Shown here in pieces: positions 57,501-64,000 of a DNA stretch of 64,000 bases. Source of the DNA: Hericium rajendrae. Lineage: Eukaryota; Basidiomycota; Agaricomycetes; Russulales; Hericiaceae. A program made the translations under genes and the position numbers. Every line of letters begins with the position of its first letter. The first letter of the stretch is position 1. The notes beneath the pieces are model-generated. The model ran no database searches, was not told where the DNA came from, and saw only the letters and a list, made by a program, of their open reading frames with translations. The stretch spans positions 2,728,001-2,792,000 of the forward strand of contig CM065883.1 in the NCBI GenBank assembly GCA_033439255.1, given 5' to 3'.

Positions 57501-60500
57501 TATGCTCACGGCAAAGGAGGATTTTTGCTCTTCGATGATTTGATCAAAGATCAAGGAGAGGTCGCCTTCATCGTTGATTTCGACTCGGAGATGCCGCAAA
57601 TCACGGCTTACGCCGCTATACCCCCAGAATGTTCCAAAAACCCAGAAAAATGCCAAGATCATCTTCAATCTCTTTATCTCTATGCCTGTGATGCCTCGCT
57701 TCTCGACTCTAGTCCAGGGGGTCCTTCGCTTTCGGACGCCCCTGATAAATCTAATTTGTTGTCTGCCTTTCTCTCCGCTACAGCCTGCAAGTCTGCTTCT
57801 GCTTCCAAACAAGGTTGCCCGAGTCTGCCACCTCCTGGTGCGACGGATACCGGTCCTCCTGTCACCTCTTATGCTGCAAAGAAATATAAGCCAGTTGCCC
57901 AAAAAGTCTGCCCAGTATTTACGGACCTCCCCGAGTGTTTTTGGGTTCTCCGTAACATCAAGGGCGACCCTCTCCAAGACCTGCCAGAGTTATCTCCCAA
58001 TCCGCCCCCATTTGCTCCCACCGCCCGCTATACCGAAGAAAGAAAAGTGGTTATCGATCACGCATCCAGAAGGTTTCCTCCTGAGCGTGACCTACTCCAC
58101 CATTTCATGTGCCTCCACGATACCGCCTTCGCCTGGAACGATTCAGAGTGGGGACATTTCTGCGAAGACTTCTTCCCCTCAGTGGTTATGCCGGTGATAC
58201 CGCACACCCCCTGGGTCTTGAAGAACCATCCAATCCCGCCAGGCATCCATGACAAGGTCTGCGAGATTATCCGTACCAAGATCGCCGCCGGCGTATATGA
58301 GCCTTCGTCATCGTCATATCGCTCACGCTGGTTCTGCGTCACCAAAAAGGATGGTACAAGCCTGCGCATTGTGCACAGTCTCAAACTGCTCAACAAGGTC
58401 ACCATCGCTCACTCGGGCATCCCGCCTTTTACTGACCAGCTTGCTGAGCAGTTTGCTGGGCATGCTTGTGGCGGCATCCTCGATCTCTACGTTGGTTACG
58501 ATGAGCGACTCTTGGCGGAGGAGTCCCATGACATGACCACGTTCCAAACCCCGTTCAGGCCCAAACGGCTCATTACGCTGCCCATGGGGTGGACGAACTC
58601 CGTCCCTATCTTCCACAACGACGTTACTGAAATCCTCCAGCCAGAAATCCCAGCTGTCACCATGCCCTATATCGATGATGTCCCCATTAAAGGCCCAGCT
58701 ACCCGTTACGAGTTGCCCAGCGGAAATTTTGAAACTATACCCTGGAACCCAGGTATTCGTCCCTTTGTCTGGGAACACTTCCAGGGCGCGAACCGTGTCA
58801 TCCAATGCATGAAATATTGCGGTGGTACCTTCTCAGGGAAAAAGACTGTCCTTTGCATGCCGGAGATCATCGTTGTCGGCCATAGATGCATGCCGGTGGG
58901 CTGTTTGCCAGAACTCAGCAACCTCACCAAGGTCAGCAACTGGCAACCTTGTACCGACCTCTCAGATGTTCGCGCTTTTCTCGGGACCATTGGCATGGCT
59001 CGCATCTTCATCAAGAACTTTGCAAAGCATGCTCATCATCTGGTACGGCTTACGCACAAGGACACCCCATTCGAGTTCGGCCCAGACCAGTTGGCTGCAC
59101 AGGAAGACCTTAAGCAAGTGCTACTCGCATCACCTGCCCTGCATGCAATAGATTACGAGTCTCCCGCCTCAGTGATCCTGGGCGTCGACACCTCCTATAT
59201 TGCCATCGGTTACCTACTCTGTCAACAAGATGTGGACGACCCCAAAGTTCACCGGTATGCCCGCTTCGGCTCTATCGCCCTGAATGACCGTGAGGCATGC
59301 TTCTCCCAACCAAAGCTGGAATTATATGGCCTATACCAGAGCCTTCGCACACTCAAACTCTGGCTCATTGGCGTTCGCAACCTGATTATCGAAGTCAACG
59401 CCCATTATATATCTGGCATGCTGAATAATCCCAATCTCGCCCCTAGTGCGTCCATGAACTGGTGGATCATCGGCATCCTCATGTTTCAATTTACCCTGGT
59501 TCACGTCCCTGGCGAGAAGCATGGGCCGGATGGCCTCTCCCGGCACCGCCCCCAGGACGATGATGCACCCGAACCCGACAACGACTTCGACGACTGGGTC
59601 GACCGTGCTTATGGCTTTGTACACATGATAAATGTGCCTCGGATCGGCCGCGACCGCCCTCAGCTGGCCCAACAGCTCATCTCGACCAATGTCGCCATCG
59701 GCGATTTTGTCACGCCTCCTCCGCAAGACCACTTGGTGTCCTATGCAGACGTTCCAAGGTCCGAAAAGGCCCTCCTCACAGATGCCCAACTGCGCGCCAT
59801 CACTGACTTCCTGCTCCATCTGATCCGCCCTGACGGATTGACAGACCAGGAGTACGCTCGCTTCCTGTGTTATTGCCGTGACTTCCTCATGAAAGGTGGC
59901 CAGCTCTGGAAGCGTGACAAGACAAATGCACACAAACTAGTGCTCCCACCGACCGGCCGCTGGGCTGCTCTCGTTGAGACTCACGAGTCCGCGGGACACC
60001 ATGGCATCGCCGCAACCACCCTCCTGCTCGCGGTCCGTTTCTGGTGGCCTTTTATGGGCTCAGATGTCGCTTGGTTCATCCATTCGTGCCATATTTGCCA
60101 AGCATTCCAGATCCGCAAAGTTCTTATCCTGCCGACAGTTGCAGTGCCCGCGCCTTTATTTGCGAAGATGTACATGGATACCATGCACCTGCCGAAATCC
60201 AACAATATGCAATACCTGGTCCAAGGGTGCTGCTCTGTGTCCCACTTTCCCGAATGGTGCATGCTGCGCAAAGAATGCAGTGAGCACATTGCTGATTGGA
60301 TTTACCAAGACATCTTGTGCCGCGTGGGGTATGCTCACTGAAATCATGCCCGACAACGGCGGCCCATTCATTGAAGCCTTGATGCAGCTGGAAAAGAAGT
60401 ACCACGTCCGGCATATCTGCACCTCGGGCTATAACTCGAGAGCCAATGGCATCGCTGAGCGTGCACACTTTGACGTACACCAAGCCCTGATCAAGGCCGC

Positions 60501-61155
60501 CGACGGCGTGGAGAAGAATTGGAGCTACTCAGCCCACTCCATGTTCTGGTCAGAACGTATCACCATCCGCCAGCACATGGGCTGTTCCCCATACTTCGCG
60601 GTAACCAGTACGCACCCCCTGATGCTGCTCGATATCGCTGAAGCCACCTACCTGCTGCTGCCACCTGAGGCAATCTTGTCCTCTACCGACCTGATCGCCT
60701 CCCGCGCTCTTGCCCTGCAGAAGCGTCAAAAGGACCTTCAGCGACTTCACAGCTGCGTCTACGAGGCCCGCCTCCAGGCAGCATGAAAATTCGAACTGGA
60801 ACATGAACGCACGATCTGCGACTTTGACTTTTGCTGCGGCAAACTGGTACTTGTCTGCAATTCTGCGTACAGCACCAGCCATTCCCGGAAGACCAAACCA
60901 TGCTATCTAGGCCCATACCTCGTCCTCGGCTGCAACAAGGGGTGTGCTTACCTCTTGTGTGAGCTCGACGGTACATTATTCGACCGTCCCACCGCAGCCT
61001 ACCGCATTGTCCCGTATTTCGCCCATACCATCCTCGATCACCTGCCATTGGAAGATTTCCTCGATGTCGGCATCAAGCAGTTTGAACGCTTACTCGCCTC
61101 CACCGTCACAGACCTGGATGACGAAACTGCCGGCAGCGACCTCGAGCCGATGTAA
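54519..61155 (+). mobile_element. Ty3/gypsy-type LTR retrotransposon, broken fossil
   Basis: About 6.6 kb of plus-strand sequence keeps the order expected of a Ty3/gypsy element. There is a Gag-like part (roughly 54.6-56.2 kb) with a C-terminal zinc knuckle, a retropepsin-like part (about 56.9-57.4 kb), reverse transcriptase then RNase H (about 58.0-59.6 kb), and an integrase with a zinc-binding N-terminal part and catalytic core (about 59.9-60.8 kb). A primer-binding-like stretch lies near 54.60 kb. The reading frame is broken about three or four times and no matching pair of LTRs was recognised, so I call it a fossil. Moderate age is likely, since most protein blocks are still easily readable. 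Confidence 0.8.
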
Positions 61156-61179
61156 TAGAATTTGCTTAAGATCCTTGAC

Positions 61180-61750
61180 TATCTAGTCACCATTAGCCTT
61201 AATCAGTCATATGACTGAATCTAGTCAGGCATGCAGTCATATTTTAAGTCAGATAATTTAGTCATTCAATCTAGGAGAATCCCAGGTAGTACAGCAGCAT
61301 ATTAATGTAATAGATAGTCAGTCAAGTAGTCAGTCACGGTAGTTGGTCAAGAAGTCGGTCAAGTAGTCCACTCATACAGTGAACACAAAGTGGCTAATGC
61401 TGCTTGCACACAGTCAGTTAGCTAGTCATCATCTCCAGTCACGAAACAAGTCACATCATATAGTCGGTTGACTTAGTTGCTGCTCAACAAGTATGTATGC
61501 AATGGTTCACCAGATACAGTCGCTCTGAATTAGTCAAGAATAGCGATGAGTACATGACGGAAATAGTCATACCAATAAGCCATCACCAACTAGTCATACG
61601 GATTAGTCGATGCTGGAAACAAGCAAGTCTCACTGAAACAGTCGCCTTTGTATAAGCTATCACCAAACAGTCCTACCAACAAGTCGTCAAGAATAGTAAA
61701 ATCTATGTAGTCATCTACGGTGAAGTAGTCATCAAGCTTTTCCGCACAGC
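61180..61750 (+). repeat. Cluster of AGTC motifs, strand-biased
   Basis: About 28 copies of AGTC occur in about 570 bp on the plus strand, mostly inside TAGTCA or CAGTCA, where about two would be expected by chance. The inverse GACT is rare. Spacing is irregular (from 4 to more than 40 bp). The stretch lies just after the retroelement's last coding remnant and ends before the stop of the next minus-strand gene. It may be element 3' sequence or an independent array. Confidence 0.6.
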
Positions 61751-61826
61751 AATACTAGACCTATAGCTGACCGGCAACACGATGAGCAACACAAAACACC
61801 ACGAAAAGATGAAAGATGACACTGAC

Positions 61827-63116
61827 CTAGTCAGAGTCCTCAATCTCGATCACATCCGACGCCAGTCGAAGGGCTGGTCTTGGTAATGCACGCCTTTTCC
61901 CTCTCATGCTCGAAGGTCCTTCCTCAAGGTCGTCTTCGCGATTGCGTTTAACGCGTCGTTGAGAGCTGCCGGCAACTGGTTGTCTGTCAAGTGCAGCCAG
62001 GACCTTGGATGTCTTTTGGCCTTTCCGAGGCACAGGACTTGAATGTTCTCGTTGAAGGTCATTCGGTCCCAGAACATCGCGAAGTCTGGCACGGTAGTCT
62101 TCAGCATGTGTATCCAGGTCTCTTCCTACAGAGATTCTATGAAAGCGCCAGATAAATGGAACATCAGGGACAATGGGTTCCCATCGGCAGTCTTTGATGA
62201 CGGATGAATCCCACGAGCATTGAACAGGGTCGAAAACATCAACGATGTCAGTGGGCTTGATGTCGAACAGCCTCGCTAAGACAGGAATGTGATAGAGAAT
62301 GTTGAACGTTTGGGATTTGGGCCACGATAACCGTTTCACTATCGGAGAGTGATTATCCTGCGGCACAAATGTCAGCTTCAACCCCATGCCACCTTGCAGG
62401 AGGTGACGAACCTGTGCGAAGAACACACTCAGAATGCTATGCTTTCCTCCATCACCCTCAGTCTGCCCCTCATGATCACCCATATACATCGTCGGAGATG
62501 ATCCAATCATCCACTGAGGGTCGAATATATTGCGGCGCAAAGGAGGCTCCGTGATGGCCTCCCGGCGAGCCCCTGGAGTAACCTTTTGATCCCTTGCACG
62601 CCGTGGAGGTGAAGAGTCCCAGCGATTACCAGCCTGTGGCAATGTTCGATGATCGCTTGCACGTCGTAGAGGCGAAGAGTCAGAGTGATTTCCAACCTGT
62701 AGCAATGCTCGGCGCTCATATCTCCCACGTCTTCCAGAATCATTAGGCCGACCCGAACGCTGATGCTTGACAACCACTGCAGCCTCCTTCGACAAATCAG
62801 CTTGCTCTGCTCGTGCGCGTCGGAAACGTGCAATGAGCGCCAACTTTTCTGGAGACAGCGGTTCAGTAATTGCTTTCCATCCTGTCGCACAAGTCTCTCT
62901 TTCACGGCACTAAAGGGTGGTCAGTATCAGATTTCGGTCCAATCTCCAGTGACGACATACAACGTAGTACCAACGCCCAACATTGTCATCCTCGGTCTGG
63001 TACTGAAGTCCTGAGGCCCGTAGACCATGGCGGCAGACTAGAGCGATAGGTCGAGGGCAAGGTCCTGCTAGCTTCTCGACGAATGCTTTGAGTTCGGGAT
63101 CCGCTTTGGGTGACAT
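61827..63116 (-). CDS. Protein with N-terminal GRF-like zinc finger and C-terminal acidic SUMO-interaction-like motif
   Basis: Exon 1 is 63116-62961 and exon 2 starts at 62909 (48-nt intron, GTATGT..TAG, in phase). A further 57-nt in-frame intron (GTTCGT..CAG) is likely near 62360-62415. The first exon gives MSPKADPELKAFVEKLAGPC, then VCRHGLRASGLQYQTED and GRWYYV, joining to CRERETCATGWKA. The CxH..GRWYYVC..C..GW pattern resembles a GRF zinc finger, a nucleic-acid-binding fold. A helical RRARAEQADL stretch, a low-complexity Arg/Ser region with imperfect repeats (SDSSPLRRASDHRTLPQAGN, and WDSSPPRRARDQ), and a folded-looking middle (VPFIWRFHRISVGRDLDTHA) follow. The end is basic, then VIEIEDSD, which looks like a SUMO-interacting motif. 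Nuclear, DNA/RNA-associated role is inferred. Confidence 0.65.
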
Positions 63117-63411
63117 GATAGCGGGTGCGCAGGAGGAAGGGTCGGGGGGGAAGAGTGCCCGCGGGTGGAAAGAAGTGATACTATATACCCCTAGACAACA
63201 GACGGTCAAAGCGTGGTCAACAAGGCCACAAAACCATTTACAACAATAGCGTGGCCCTGTCCGGCAGCCACACGCCAACTATCCACCAGTCATAACCACC
63301 CGGTGCACACGCATTGTTACTATTTACAATACAGTGAGACATACCCAAATTTATCATCTAGTGCAATATGCTCCACGTAGAATCTTGCTAAGATGGCCAC
63401 CGAATAGTAAT

Positions 63412-64000
63412 TTATCTCCGGGAACGCTTCACTCTGCCTGCTTTCTTGCCCTTGGGCTCCAGCTCATTTTCCTGGGCAGCACCCTTCGCCACTTTCACCG
63501 CCTTCGCCACTTTCGCCACTTTCGCCACTTTCGCCCCCTTCGACGCCTTCTCTGTGTTCGCTTTCTTAGCACGTTTGGACACCGGAGGCTGGTCCTCACT
63601 ATTGTCCGCCTTTCGCTTCCTGAAGTTTAAAGAAAAAGAAGAATAAGAACATGAATCTCAAATGTGAAGGAGATGTAGCTGACCTGAGTCGTGAAGCAGG
63701 AACATCCGTCGCTGGTTTGATATTCGTAGACTTACTATCAGCAGCCGGTCGCTTCCTAAAGTTGAAGTGAATATGAAAATGAAGATATCGAATGTCAAGG
63801 AGACCCAACTTACCTGAGTCGCGAAGAAGGTGGAGCATCCATGATCGGTTCGATATGCGCAGAATGTGCTTGGATGCGCCCCGACCGCCGCCGTTCACTG
63901 CTTGCGTTTGGCACAATTCTTGTTCCGGGTCGGCGTCCAGAACTGCGTGATGATCCTGTGCCCTCGATAGCGTCGTTCTGAGATGAGCGCAGCTGCTTGA
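63412..64000 (-). CDS. Lysine-rich, probably nuclear protein, 3' part (continues beyond window)
   Basis: Three exons are visible reading leftward from the window edge. The first (to about 63815) has SSQNDAIEGTGSSRSSGRRP and EPIMDAPPSSRLR. The second (about 63756-63684) has KRPAADSKSTNIKPATDVPA ending in SRLR. The third (about 63620-63412) starts KRKADNSEDQPPVSKRAKKA, has a KVAKVAKVAKAVKVAKGA repeat and ends KKAGRVKRSRR. Junctions keep frame (AG/G, giving Arg). Exons 1 and 2 end alike (SRLR) and exons 2 and 3 begin alike (KRP/KRK-AD), so an exon seems to have been duplicated in tandem. Several basic clusters are good nuclear localisation candidates. No folded domain is visible in the part present. 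Confidence 0.65.

Overview
The window looks like chromosomal DNA of a filamentous basidiomycete, probably an agaricomycete of the polypore type. Genes carry many short introns of about 48-70 nt with GTRNG donors and YAG acceptors. There are two DUF6697-type proteins (a family I know mainly from Agaricomycetes), fungal SDR reductases, serine/proline-rich hypothetical proteins, and dense transposon debris. No tRNA, CRISPR array, bacterial operon or intact rRNA gene was seen.

Layout. 0-20 kb is gene-rich: a partial DUF6697 gene, an epoxide hydrolase with a secretory signal and a C-terminal RDEL, a membrane protein, a proline-rich/coiled-coil protein, a fragment of a multispan membrane family, a second DUF6697 gene, a 1,088-residue Ser/Pro-rich protein, and a tandem pair of NAD(P)-dependent SDR reductases. 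20.46-24.63 kb is a complete-looking Mutator-like DNA transposon with 164-bp terminal inverted repeats, a 10-bp target duplication and an open multi-exon transposase. 26.13-32.22 kb is the most unusual object: a 6.1-kb palindromic, CACTA-like non-autonomous element. It has 1.06-kb terminal inverted repeats, arms made of a 23-bp minisatellite, an inner inverted repeat, and a captured 0.2-kb piece of large-subunit rDNA. 32.7-35.5 kb holds methylthioadenosine phosphorylase and an SH3 protein.

35.95-42.9 kb is a tandem segmental duplication of two units of about 3.4 kb. Each carries an SDR pseudogene with the same internal deletion plus a multispan membrane gene. 43.9-53 kb is degenerate repeat territory: inverted-repeat elements with GC-rich cores, a fragment resembling the SET1 histone methyltransferase, and an inverted pair of intron-containing gene fragments. 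54.5-61.2 kb is a broken Ty3/gypsy-type LTR element (fossil), followed by about 570 bp dense in the motif AGTC. The right end holds a GRF-like zinc-finger gene and the 3' part of a lysine-rich, probably nuclear protein.

The housekeeping genes look independent of one another. The connecting theme is local duplication: four SDR copies, three membrane-family copies plus one promoter relic, and two DUF6697 copies. Several elements appear to have captured host DNA. All calls come from reading the sequence by eye; no database search or alignment was run.
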